Shown: positions 51,263-62,280 of the stretch, in pieces | How the letters are laid out: the number at the start of each line of letters is the position of its first letter | How positions within the stretch are numbered: position 1 is the first letter of the stretch | Source: Dermacentor variabilis | Taxonomy: Eukaryota > Arthropoda > Arachnida > Ixodida > Ixodidae | NCBI RefSeq assembly: GCF_050947875.1 | Contig: NC_134570.1 | Coordinates: forward strand, 240,676,584-240,740,583 | Direction of reading: 5' to 3' | Length of the DNA stretch: 64,000 nt | The notes under the pieces: generated by a model | Seen by the model: the letters and a program-made list of their open reading frames with translations, nothing else | Databases searched by the model: none | What the model was told of the DNA's origin: nothing | Translations under genes and position numbers: made by a program

Positions 51263-52910
51263 ACCAGAAAAAAGAATGTTTGTCTTGCGTAGTTTCATTA
51301 TTCAGTACCAAGATTCTGGCTAGGTGTCTTTGGCCAACACTGAATGAGAGGCAGCAACTGTCATTTGTTAGTTCAGAGCAGACGAGGAAGAAGTTTGGCA
51401 TGTGACTCTTCGAAAAGTAAGGTCAGAGGATACAGGCCGATGTAAGATATCCAGCTGCGGTGGTGTCACACATCTGAAGTAAAGCAAAAGAAATGTACAC
51501 CTATGGTTCATATGTGATGAGAGCTGTCTATACAAATTGAAAACAAAGCCTCAGGTGGCTTGGGGTGAAGCCCACTTCCAGATTCCTGCCTGGGGCTATT
51601 GTATTAAATAATTATCCCTTTATATCAGTAAAATCATAAAACTTTCCACATATTTATTCATGAGGTGGAAATGTGCACATCAGCTGCTGTGAAATATAAC
51701 CTCACCGAGCATTCGACCTCACTCAACCTCAAATTTGTCTATGAGGTTGCCACTGCCATAGCTAAAAAATTTTAACAGCCAACCAATGTCGCATCACTTA
51801 GGGAGGTTGAGATCAGCTTAGGTTGACTTCATTACGTCAGCCGTGTGAACCTTGTGAGGTTGGCCATCTTTGCATGGAAGCCTACATTCTATGGCCCCCT
51901 GTAGAATCCTGGGGTGCTATAACATAAAATGATTCCAAACTTTTCTATTCCAATTCTGCAATCAGCCCACCACGATTGGTCAAAACTTTTTCAGGCCACT
52001 CCAAACTTCACCCGTCTGTCACGTGACGTCACGAAAACCGTGATGGCTCTCCATCTGCTATACATGTACACACTGATTATGAATGATTAAACTGCACAAA
52101 AGAAAAATAATTATTCCTGATTCAACGCCTTTTCACCATTAGCCCTCTGCTATTGCTTCAATGTTTTTGGGCAACACCCACCTCGCCTGTCTGTCACGCG
52201 ACCTCACAAAACCACAAAAACTCACTGCATCAAAGTGACGTGTTCGTGAAAAAAAAATGCATTAATATGCCGAACAAAACTGAAAATTTTTCTGAATAGC
52301 CAGAGACTGCCCCGTTCTGAAAGGAATAGAAGATGGCTGCCCGCCGATCGCTCAGGCCCTCGCTACTCACACCTGCCGGTCAGCATGTATTTATTTGCAC
52401 ATTATAAACCTTTTTGCACGGCAGTAAAACGTTATCGAGCCCTTGCGGCATGTATACAGCATCGCTCTGCCAACTCTTCCTTGCTGAGGATTCGTTTTAG
52501 CGGCATTCTTATCCTTCTGTTGCAAGCCGCCGCGATTTTCGACCGGCCACCGCAAGCTAAATAAGGTGAAGCGGACCATTCGGAGAAGCCACCCTCTTCA
52601 TGCGGTTATCTATTTTCACTGTGCTGGCTCGGCCCCATCGAAACCCTCTCCACTAGACCGTACTCCTCGCCTCTTGTCAGCCAATTAGATAAGAAAAACC
52701 ACTGAGTGTAGGCAATGTTATTGGTTTTGGAAGTGAACAAAGGTGACCTCCTATAAACGAGGAGAGTGTTTGATTGGGTTGTTCAGACCACGCTGCAAGT
52801 CACTGCCCGATGCTTGCGCCGGTGGTTACATGAATTTGAGGTCAGGAGATTGGAATCAAAACAGTTTGAAATCATTTTATGTTATAGCGCCCCTGAATGT
52901 GCTTTACTTT
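51263..52910. other. no recognisable gene
   Basis: Intergenic AT-rich sequence with short ORFs only; the GC-richer part near 52320-52680 shows no recognised domain. Confidence 0.35.
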
Positions 52911-53419
52911 AGGTGCGTTCAATTCGCCTGCACCACCTGAACCAGTTCACGAGGTGTTGCACCCTGCCATTCGTTCCAGTGGTGCAGCAATGGCACCCGC
53001 TGAACCACTCCGTTTGTTTCAAAAGGTGCAGGGCTGGTTCATGATTTTGCTGCACCTACTCCGCTGTCGGTGCCGACTTGGTGCAGGCGTACAGGTGCGA
53101 CGCAGCAGTGCAGCAGACAATCCAGCACATGGGCGCAAGCACCATTAAAAGCCCGCTTACGCACGTCTGATGTGTCTACAAGTGTGGTTTGTAGTTAGGC
53201 CCACAAGCTGATAATACTTGTAGTTCACAATCTTTCAAATGTACGCACTCTGTGCACATTAATCGGGCATAACATAACGCCTGCATCGCATCTGCACCTT
53301 GGCATTTGTTTCGAGTGTTGCGCTGTGCCTGCACCGCAGAAACAAGCTGCACAATTTCTGAACTTCTTGTGAACCTCCGTTAACTGGTTCACAGTTGTGC
53401 AGGTGAATTGAGCAGACCT
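52911..53419. mobile_element. MITE-like element of about 509 bp
   Basis: The left end AGGTGCGTTCAATTCGCCTGC is the approximate inverse of the right end GCAGGTGAATTGAGCAGACCT, and similarity continues inward through GAACCAGTTCACGAGGT against ACCTCCGTTAACTGGTTC. The interior is rich in TGCACC/GGTGCA motifs. No transposase is encoded and the flanking duplication is unclear (TTTA possible). It ends 15 bp before the ATG of the secreted-peptide gene, so it could supply part of that gene's 5' UTR or promoter. Confidence 0.6.
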
Positions 53420-53434
53420 TTTAAGTGCTTCCAC

Positions 53435-54627
53435 ATGAAGCTCTTATTTGCCCTTACGTTGCTTGGTGGCCTGATGGCTGCTTCAGGTATTGTACAAAAT
53501 GTTCGATTCAACATTGAAAGAAAATTCAAGGATATGAATGCTCATGAAGGCCAAAATTCAGTGACATACAAATGCATTAATTCTGCACATAAACTAAAAA
53601 TTGTCAAATTTCCTTCTTCCTAGCTGCATTCAGTTAAGCATGCTACTAAGTTGGAATTGCTGGAAAAGTGTAAAAAAAGGCAATTCTCTTTTGTAGTGTA
53701 GAGTGTCGACTGATAACTGGCCTTACGGCCAGAAATGATGTGCTTACCTTGAGGAGGATGCTTTAGTTCAGTGCCAACTCTAATCTCTTCATTCAAATAC
53801 ATGTAAAATGCAGAAATGCTTTTGAGACAACTACTGGAATAATTTCAATGAGATTTGTTGCATTTGAGAGAAAAAATTAAATTTTAGTCATTCTAGGCTG
53901 CATAATTTTAATTTAGGACCTTGAATATTTAGGAAAAATTGCTGAGAGTCAGTAAGCTTACAAATATAAGCACAAAGTTTACAATTTCATAGCTTTTGTA
54001 TCAAGTTGTAAACTTCATACGGAAGTCTTTTTAATTTCACAATTTTCAAAATTTCCTGCCACAAAAAATTGCCCCCTAAAACAGTCGCTACATTTCAGCT
54101 TTTTTTTTACATGTAACCAACCTCATCGAATTCTGCTGCTGGCTTCAGAGAAAAACTATTTCTCTCTTCCCATGTATTCAGATAGGAGCTCCCAAGATAA
54201 AACTGCCTCCAAGTCAGGTAAACCATTGTATTAAAGAACATTATAAGGAAGAGGAGGAGAAGGAAAAACATTTATTAAAAGAAAGAAAGGAAAAGCAGGT
54301 GTCTTTCTGCTTGTGTGGGAGGCGCCCTTGGTCCAGGACTCCTGCGGCTCTTGCTGTCTCCCGGGCTCGCCACACCTGGTGTAACAAGAATTGTGTTCTC
54401 ATTTGAATTACTGGAGTATACTTTTTCCTTTGTCATAGGTAGAAAAGTAAAGTATCAGCAACGTTCTCACACCTACACTGTCCTTATTGGTATGTAGTGT
54501 GACTAAATTCTGCTTCTGCATTAGTTGTGTTGATAGCATGCTTGTTCCAAATTCTTATTTGTTCCTTTTGCAAATTTTCATTTTGTTCACAGAACTTTCC
54601 AAAAGGGGAACGTATCCAATAAAATAA
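53435..54627 (+). CDS. small secreted basic peptide, four exons
   Basis: join(53435-53486, 54182-54217, 54439-54489, 54593-54627), 57 residues. Exon 1 is a signal peptide (MKLLFALTLLGGLMAAS) ending at donor CAG/GTATTG. Acceptors are CATGTATTCAG, TTTGTCATAG and TTTTGTTCACAG; donors are CAG/GTAAAC and TTG/GTATGT. All three introns are phase 1 and all junctions keep frame. The stop overlaps two AATAAA signals (54618-54628). After cleavage the mature part is about 40 residues, rich in Lys/Arg (net charge about +7) and without cysteine, with segments such as GRKVKYQQR and ELSKRGTYPIK. It would be secreted; the role is unknown. Tick salivary or haemocyte peptides of this size are common, but I do not recognise this family. 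Each exon is short, so the model rests on the combined signals. Confidence 0.6.
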
Positions 54628-54639
54628 AGCACTAATTTA

Positions 54640-56360
54640 CTTTCATGCTGAAGATTCATAACTTACAAATTGATGTGGTTTCTACCTGGTGATCTTCACT
54701 GCACTAAAGAGTTATGAGCTAGGTACTAGGGTATCCCAGCAACATCATGAGCAAGCAACACCATCTTCTCTCATCTCTTAGAGAAAAAAAAAGAATCGTT
54801 ATAACTTTACTTCACTCTGCAAAATGCTTAAAGCATAAAAATATCACTCGTTTTTTTTTTATTTTTACATGTTATAGCACACAAGCGCCTATTAAACAAT
54901 GAACAGTACACCTCATTGTCTTCTCCCATCCAGTCATCCCTGGCCCAAGACTATGCGACTGCCAGGTCAGCAAGCCAAATTAAAGAAAGTTTACCACACA
55001 TGAAATAGGACGCTGAAAAACTTATAGATAAATTGTGTTGTAGTTTAACCTAACCCCTCCTCCTACATGACAAAAACTTGTTTGCATGTCAAGGTAGCAT
55101 CAGAAAATACTAAATTTCTTTTCTGATTGAAATTAAACCTGGAAAGTATTCTATCAAGTGCAGAGGGCAGAAGAGCATTAGCAAATAGCATAGCTTTCAA
55201 GATTTTTCACGCAGTGCCTATAGGTTGCCTTGATGCTGCCTCCAATCTCCCTTGTACTGAAGCATGCACACACATTATACCTCCATTGATACCGAAGTCC
55301 CACTCAAAAGTCTCTGGCCACCGCAAATCATCCTGCATGTACCGCTGACAAGGTGAACATCTTTGGCGAAGTTATTTCCGATTCAAACATCTGATGGGCC
55401 AGAAAACTATAAATTTCGTTATGTCACCATTAACCAAAACACGAATTAATATTCCTGCTTGCAGGGACACAAACTGACTGCTGTTACTGAACAGCGCTCC
55501 GTGGCATTCAAGTGAAGAATGATCTTGATCGTCACTTATACGAATAATCATTTGGTTGTATGGCTGGGATTCCTAGGTCGTGTGAATTGCAGTGGAGCTG
55601 CTTAGTGTAGTGACTGACTTGGGGCTGCTCAATATTTTTTTTTTTTTTTGATGCCGCTCTAATGTCCGCCAAATAAAAGAAAATGTTTCTTTCTACATTG
55701 TGTCTTATCATTGCTTTGCAATTTGCAAGCACAGTACAGCAAAAAAGGGGCCTTGCCTTACATTGGTTCTATGTGAAATAGGCAATAGCTGTTTATTTCG
55801 GCATACATGCTGCAGCTTGTGCTCTCCAGGTCTCCAAGCATGAGTGCCTGCTTCTGAGAAGATGACAGCTGTAAGAAACAAATGACTCTGTGTCACACAA
55901 CTACAAAAACATGAAAGTGCCTGCTTTATGATAAATACAAAAAAAATGACAACTCAGACAGACTGGCAGAGCAGTCATCAATAATAAAACAAGACATTGC
56001 ACAGTTTATTTGCCTAAGAAATGAGGTCTGCACATCCAGCTTAGCGATTCTCGGCAGCTTGCTTGCTTTATACAATCAGTCCACATTGTTAGCTCAACAT
56101 ATCCGTTTGATGAATTTCACAGTCCTCTTTAACACTCTGCCTGTCCCTTACTTCACCAAATCTGTTGTTGCTGTGAGCACCGCTGAAATTACAGCGGAAT
56201 CTCATTGATAAGTGTCCAGGAAATTGTAGCTGTCATTCGTTTTAACATCTATTTCAACAAACCAGTTGGGCAAGGGCCTAAAAACCAGCAATTTGGAACC
56301 ATCAAGTTACAGTGCACAGGGCTGGGCAAACACTTTGAAATTGGGTGCCAACAGCACAGA
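54640..56360. other. no recognisable gene
   Basis: AT-rich DNA downstream of the secreted-peptide gene, with homopolymer T runs near 54850 and 55640. No domain or RNA gene recognised. Confidence 0.35.
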
Positions 56361-56372
56361 AGGTTCGCACTA

Positions 56373-56614
56373 CCCGCCGTGGTTGCTCAGTGGCTATGGT
56401 GTTAAGCTGCTGAGCACGAGGTAGCGGGATCGAATCCCGGCCACGGCGGCTGCATTTCGATGGGGGCGAAATGCGAAAACACCCGTGTACTTAGATTTAG
56501 GTGCACGTTAAAGAACCCCAGGTGGTCGAAATTTCCAAAGTCCTCCACTACGGCATGCCTCATAATCAGAAAGTGGTTTTGGCACGTAAAACCCTACAAT
56601 TTAATTTCATTTTA
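56373..56614 (+). repeat. Ruka-type tRNA-derived SINE
   Basis: It starts CCCGCCGTGGTTGCTCAGTG (A box) and has B box GGATCGAATCC. The acceptor-like CCGCCGTGG pairs with CCACGGCGG. The body contains TTTCGATGGGGGCGAAATGC, ACACCCGTGTACTTAGATTT and AAAGAACCCCAGGTGGTCG, the sequence I associate with the Ruka SINE of ixodid ticks. Imperfect 12-bp target repeats flank it: AGGTTCGCACTA (56361-56372) and AGGTTTGCACTA (56615-56626). Transcription would use its internal RNA polymerase III promoter. Confidence 0.88.
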
Positions 56615-56902
56615 AGGTTTGCACTAACTTTCCAAATGCAGGCAGATTTAGGTGAACAATCACATTTAAGGTGGAGCTTATGTGCTGCTGATCTATGGTG
56701 TAAAAACACACATCTTGCTTTTACGTTGGCCTTGTTAATCAAAGAAACATATGTGCCATAGAATCTTGACTGTGGGTAATATTAGTGATAGCCACATTAG
56801 ACAACTGCACCCATCCTTCTGGGGAGCTTCTTTGCATTCTTATGAGAGGAACTTTTGAAGTTCAACCATGTTATAGTTCTGCACAGCGAGGGCAATTTCG
56901 TT

Positions 56903-57453
56903 TTAAGGCCAATGAACCAGGAACGCAAAAAATTTCTCTATGGAGTGAACAGCGTACCCTACTTTTTTAAACTTACTAAGCTGATTGAGCGTATTTTTTC
57001 TGTCCATATCGCCAACAGAAATCTGCCAATATCCAGAACGAAGATCAATAGAAGAGAAATAGCTGGAACCATGGAGGCAGTGAAGGACATCGTCTATATT
57101 TGGGAGCAGGTAGACTTCCTTCTTAGTAATCTTGTTCAGATGACGGTAGTCTACACAGAAGCGCCACGTGCCGTCCTTCTTAACCAAAACCACAGGTGAC
57201 GCCCAGGGACTCGAAGAAAGCTTAATGATGTTTTTATCTAGCATTTTGTTCACTTAGAATTACTCGGCATTCCGATGTAGAAACTTGATATGGTCATCGG
57301 TGAATAGGCGTAGCATCGCCAGTAGAAATCCAATGCTGGACCGCGAGCGTCTGGCCTAAAGGGTGATCGTTTGAAGTAAAAAATATCTTGGTAGGAGGAT
57401 AATACGTGGCAAAGGTTGTCAGCCTGCGCAGAGAACAGGTCCACCGCAACCAT
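56903..57453 (-). pseudogene. gypsy RT N-terminal fragment
   Basis: Minus-strand pieces with DKNIIKLSSSPWASPVVLVK, WRFCVDYRHLNKIT and YFSSIDLRSGYWQI, the fingers and first palm motif of a gypsy RT. The linker region at 57250-57453 (DILCHVLSSYQDIFYFKRSPF) is in another frame. The palm aspartate in SSIDLRSG is present, but the frame degenerates after NTLNQLSKFKK and the YxDD part is gone. It continues the element whose protease lies upstream. Confidence 0.8.
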
Positions 57454-57477
57454 TTTCTTTATGTTGGCATCGGTGCC

Positions 57478-58200
57478 CTAGGCTGGTGCAAGGGGCTTGC
57501 TAAGCTCAGAAGAACCATCGGTTGATAAAGCTGCTACGTGATAGTCGCCGAGACAATCAACGTTGACAAGGCAAATACCTTGCAGTAGGATTTGCTTTCC
57601 CAATCCAAAGTTAAAGATAGGCATGCGAGCATGGTTAGCAGTAACAGTCAGAATGCTGTGAGGCACGGTGATGTCATACTGTAGTGGAATGTTGGGCAGA
57701 GGAGTGACGAGGTACTCGCCATCAGGAACAGGTGGGCAACACAACAGTTTAATATAGGCTATTGACTTCGGTGGCAGGCGAATAAAGCAGGTGAGGCGTA
57801 AGCGACACTGGGGTGCGTTAGAAGGGTCTACGAGAATCGGCAACTCAAGGCAAAGGGCAGAGCAGTCAATAAGAGCAGAATGCGCAGAGAGAAAATCGAG
57901 TCCGAGAATTAGGTCATGGGGCAATGAGCAATCACGGTGAAGAGGACAGGAGTGTGGCGGCCGGCGATGCTCACACATGCCGTACATATGCTGATGATAG
58001 GCACAGTACCGCCATCCGCAACGCAACCAACGCGTGCCAACGCTGGGGTGAAGTGCTTTTTCAGTCGTCGTCGGAAGGCAGCACTCATAATAGAAAGATG
58101 TGCTCCTGCATCGATGAGTGCAGTGACAGGTGTAATGGTTGGAGTCGGGCATGAAATAGATGGTAGCTGGCCCATGCGGTCATCGAACTTATCCACGCTG
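57478..58200 (-). pseudogene. gypsy protease region
   Basis: Two overlapping frames cover the retropepsin: TALIDAGAHLSIMSAAFRRR (active site D-A-G where D-T-G is usual), VADGGTVPI, and DLILGLDFLSAHSALIDCSA in the second frame. A frameshift lies near 57950-58000. Alanine replaces the usual Thr/Ser beside the catalytic Asp, as in other Mag-like gypsy copies. Upstream, the reading is cut by an LTR-like insert at about 58225. Confidence 0.75.
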
Positions 58201-58224
58201 AGGACGTTGTTGAAGGGAGAGACT

Positions 58225-58613
58225 TGTTCTCATGAAGAATGAGGAATCTGGGATTTATTTACAGTATCTGCATGAGAATGTGACAGTTCATCAGTCTAAC
58301 ATGACTGAAAAAGGAACGCACCCTGAGGAGCCGCCAACGGCTCCTTAAATACACTGTCCTCCCGAAATCCCTAGGTGAGGGGAAACGGCAGTTCACCGCC
58401 GACTAATTCGGAGCGTCCAAAGTCATCGTAACCAACCCGCCTTTGAGGGGGAGGGTTTACGCACTCACTTCTGCACAGGTTGCACTGACCACACCAAGGT
58501 GAGAGGGTTTTCGCAGACACTGTGCTTGACCCGAGCAGGCGCCTCTTTATTCCAGAGTTGACCCTGCAGTCAGTGGCCGCCGCATCTGTCCATTGACTGA
58601 TTCGTGAGACGGG
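58225..58613 (-). mobile_element. LTR-like insert between gag and protease
   Basis: About 390 bp separate the gag zinc knuckle from the protease and do not encode gag-pol. Read on the minus strand it has GTATTTAAGG (TATA-like, near 58345) followed about 80 bp later by AATAAA (near 58262), the order of an LTR promoter and polyadenylation signal. A GAGAC repeat (58220-58224 and about 58605-58609) may be its 5-bp target duplication. The boundaries are approximate. A solo LTR of another family is the likeliest identity. Confidence 0.45.
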
Positions 58614-58615
58614 TT

Positions 58616-59741
58616 CTAAGCTGCATAGGGAACAGTAGGTCCAAAGGTGCAGGAATAAGCGCAGGCGTATGTCCGAGGAGGTGGTGGCCATTGGTTGCGG
58701 CAGTGACAAGCGACGTGGTCGATGTGACAGCAGTGGAAGCAGATCGGCTTGTCATCAGGGGTACGCCATTTGGACGGGTTGCGATATGTGGCAGAAAAGG
58801 AGTGCCGGGGACGAGGAGGGCCGCTAGAGAACGGGGGAACGCTGGGTTGAGACGTGCTACACACGGAGTTCAGACCCATGTTCTCAAATTCCTGTCTGAC
58901 GACGGCCTGAATCCTGGTAATTGTGGTTGCTGGCGGGTCGGGAGGTGTTGCAGAGAAGGCTGGCCAACAGGTGGCCTCGAGCTGGCGGCGAACAATACGG
59001 GTTAGGTCATCACAGGTGGTCGCCTGATGTGGTCGACCCTCACATGTCGACGTAGCAGCAGTGTTGGGTAGCTGCGTGATGTGGTGTGTGATACGGCGGC
59101 TCTTAGCTTGTTCAAGGCGATGGCATTCATTTATCATGGCGCCAATAGGAAAGACGTTGCCAAAAACAAGAAAATTGAAAGCGTCGTAGGCGATGCTTTT
59201 TAGCCACCTTATCTGCTTCAGACATAGTATGGTGGGCTTTGTGGCAAAGAGCCAAGACGTCTAGGATGTATCAAACGTATGGCTATGTAGATGTCTGGTC
59301 ACGAGGCGCAAGAGCCTTTCTCGCGGCAACCTTGCGCCCAAAGGGGTCGCTAAACAGTTCTCGTAGCTTTACTTTGAAACTGTCCCAGCTCATTATCTTG
59401 TCATGCGTTCGGAGTCGCATGCGTGGGGTGCCGCTGAGATAAAAGATCACATTAGCAAGCATAATTGTTGGATTCCACCTGTTATTAGCACTGGCGCATT
59501 CATAGAGCTTGAGCCATTCATCAACGTCCTGTCCCTCCAGGCCAAAGAAGAGACCAGGGTCACGATGTTGGGCAACCATGACAATAAGAGCAGTTGGACA
59601 AGCTGAAGCCGTTGCAGATGCGGTCTCATCACCGGGAGGTACGGTGACAAGCTCTATGTACCGACTACTTTGGAGTGCCGTGACGAGGACGGGGATCGCT
59701 AACCTCCACCAGAATGTTGCACAGACACAGACGAAATACAC
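58616..59741 (-). pseudogene. gypsy gag remnant
   Basis: The N-terminal gag is at 59283-59741 (DPGLFFGLEGQDVDEWLKLY, NRWNPTIMLANVIFYLSG, LRELFSDPFGRKVAARK). The C-terminal part at 58616-59137 has one CCHC-type knuckle, CFHCCHIDHVACHC, and a preceding basic linker. The two parts are in different frames. The true start is probably an internal ATG near 59590, because the first residues read through leader sequence after the LTR. Confidence 0.78.
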
Positions 59742-60528
59742 AGATGAAAGAGGCTATTTACATGCTATTTACACTGGAGCCAGACAGCCAGGCCGACACT
59801 CGCTCACGCCATGAGCCCAGACACACTTTATCTCTTCCTCGCGGCGGCTCATCTCTTGAGCATCTCTCAATGAGATCGTAATAATATGAATGTCTGTACT
59901 ACATAGTGTGGTGTGTAGTGTGTGACACGGTGCAGCAGATAGAGAGAGACAACAAGCAGACGAGAAAGAATGTGCACGCAGAGGCGAATTCCGTACTGGA
60001 TGGAAGACAACGTTGAAGAGCGTCCGGCACGTGAGCACGCAGCACAAGAAGAAAAAAAATAAAATGAAAATGCATCCAATCAGAAGAAAACACGGAGCTT
60101 CCAGGGGCCAATCAGGAAAGGAAAAATCGACAAGAGCGGCAGAAAAGCGAGGTGCGCTGGCAGAAGAAGGGAGAGTTCTACGAAGCGACGCCAAGAGAAG
60201 GTCGGCCACCGGACTGGGAGTTCAAGACCGGCCGGCAGGTTCCGGACCCGAGCCACCAGGACTTCACCCAACCGGGACCTCCTGCCAACCCGTTCCTGGG
60301 CTTCACCACTCTACCCTATCGTGAACGGCTGCTCGAAACCGGCGAGTTTCTGCGCCCATGGGCAGAACGAGAGCAGTCGGGCTATGGGCCCGAGTTCTAC
60401 GCCCAGCTGCCTGGCCAGAACGCCATCACCATCTGCCGCCGCCTGCCTTCCCTCTTCAAACCGGAGCCACCGCACTCTGGTCGCCTGTTCATCCACCAAT
60501 CCCATCGACATTGTGGTGAGACATTACA
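59715..60528 (-). repeat. probable 5' LTR of the gypsy element
   Basis: On the minus strand the sequence before gag ends GTGCAACA, and TTCTGGTGGAGG follows as a plausible primer-binding region. A start TGTAATGTCTCACC lies at 60528, giving about 0.81 kb. The part at 60090-60515 is GC-rich and keeps an open plus-strand frame (60152-60634) without recognised domains. The far boundary is a guess because the 3' LTR is missing for comparison. Confidence 0.35.
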
Positions 60529-60639
60529 TTTTTTTCTGTTTTTCAAATCCCCTTCACCAATGAGAAATTTCGCAGCATACCCCCTTCAAGTATTTACTGA
60601 AGAAAACTTTCAATCAAGAATTCATTCATGCTGATGTAA

Positions 60640-62280
60640 TTATGCAATGAATTACACAACTTCATTCAACTTGCTTGAACAATGAATAAAGAAATTAAAT
60701 GGAAATTATTAGTCGGTTGGACTACACCTTAACGTGCAACATAATTGGTGAATGTATATCCATAATTTATTTCCTTTTATGTCAATTAATTTCATTGCTC
60801 TGAGAAATTTTCAAATTTTTTTTGTGCTTGCATTACTATGACCACAGCTAAAGTAATGCAAGGTGGCAAATTATTCACTGCTGCCAAAAATTTTTTTTTT
60901 ATTTTTTTTGCCACTTGTCGGCAGCAATGCAAGTGGAAAACTGCTTAGCAAGATTTGTATCTAGCAAATACGTATGCAGTTGGCATCTTCATAACAACAG
61001 AGAGGCGGATCATATGCTACACTGAGGCTCAAGGGCTAACAGGACAAACCTAGCTGAGCTAGACAAGGATGGACCAGTGCATGGCACTGGCTCGGGTCAG
61101 GCCAGGGAAAAGTGTCCATGCAGTGCTCTACTTTTATGCACTGTTTTCAAGTACTGAAATTTCATCCTTATAAAATTTCTAGGTATTGCAAGCATACTAT
61201 GCTCTTCTATATCCATCACAGCTGCCTCTCATTTTCACAACTACCTAAGCTTTATAGCTCAAAATAGCTGTAAAAATAAGGTATACTGAAGCATAATGTT
61301 TTGTTTACGTGTTCCTGTCGTATGTTGAAAGGCAACGTTTTGGTTGCAAGGTGACTTTCGGTTGTGTTTTGCCTCGGCACCATGACAATGACGTATTGTC
61401 AAAAATTTGTTCAACAAGAGAGATAGCAGTTGATGCCATAACGTCACGCTTACTTTTTAAGTAGCCGGAACACATTTTTACACAAAATGAATTCGCCCAA
61501 GGCGCACGATCACCAGGTCACTACAGATGTTGGTAAAGCACTATTTATTTCACACAACTGTTGCACCTTCCTTGCAACTGTTGCATCTTCCTTTCCTTAA
61601 ATTCTTTTCTTTTTCACACGGAAGGGGTGGTCTGCATAAAATTAAAATATCCGGATACACAAAAATACGGAGCAGTAAATTAAGGTAAAGCGGCAGATGA
61701 GCAATATTCTCGCTCCAACGTAGTGACAAATGAGCTGCTGCAAATGCTTCTTAACAGTCATGCTTTAACGGTGCGAGTGGTGCCTGCATTATGTTTAGAA
61801 AAAATTTACGATGCACTACCGAGGTTTTGCTTCGTTTAACATGTTAAAGGTAAACAGCGGGACTCCGCTGTTATACTCTGCGTCGTCGCAAACTACTGAA
61901 AGGCGTCACAACGCATCTACAGCGCGTAAATGGATAAAGTAAGGCTATCAAAAGCTCACCTTAAATGCAAATCGGAGCGCCGAACCTACGCGTCCTGTTG
62001 GAAAGACGAAGCGAGTGCTCTTCAAAACGCAATAAACAATGGCCACATATCGATTTATCAATAAAGATCGTTATAAAACACTTCTGTGTACTGGCGGTGC
62101 AAAAAATACAAATTGTTTGAAGAATTTAAACCATTTAAACTGGGACTGAATCCTTCAATGACACGGACGCCCTGCAACAAACCAATAGAATAACTTACAA
62201 CTTCCGAGTGCTGAGAACAAGATTAACGCTTACAAAAAAAAAAAAAAAAAAAGATTGGCTTTGCTAGTTTCTGTTTCGGT
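60640..62280. other. no recognisable gene; poly(A) tract
   Basis: AT-rich DNA with homopolymer runs (T-rich near 60893-60910, about 20 A at 62235-62254). No domain, RNA gene or repeat boundary recognised. Confidence 0.35.

Noticed and set aside
56373..56450. Functional tRNA gene (also 7597-7672, 16856-16936, 38516-38590)
   Set aside because: A and B boxes exist, but stems are imperfect and each is fused to a repeat body, so they are SINE-type heads.
60152..60634. Plus-strand ORF of 160 codons as a gene
   Set aside because: No recognised domain, it lies in a probable LTR on the opposite strand, and GC-rich composition alone can keep the frame open.
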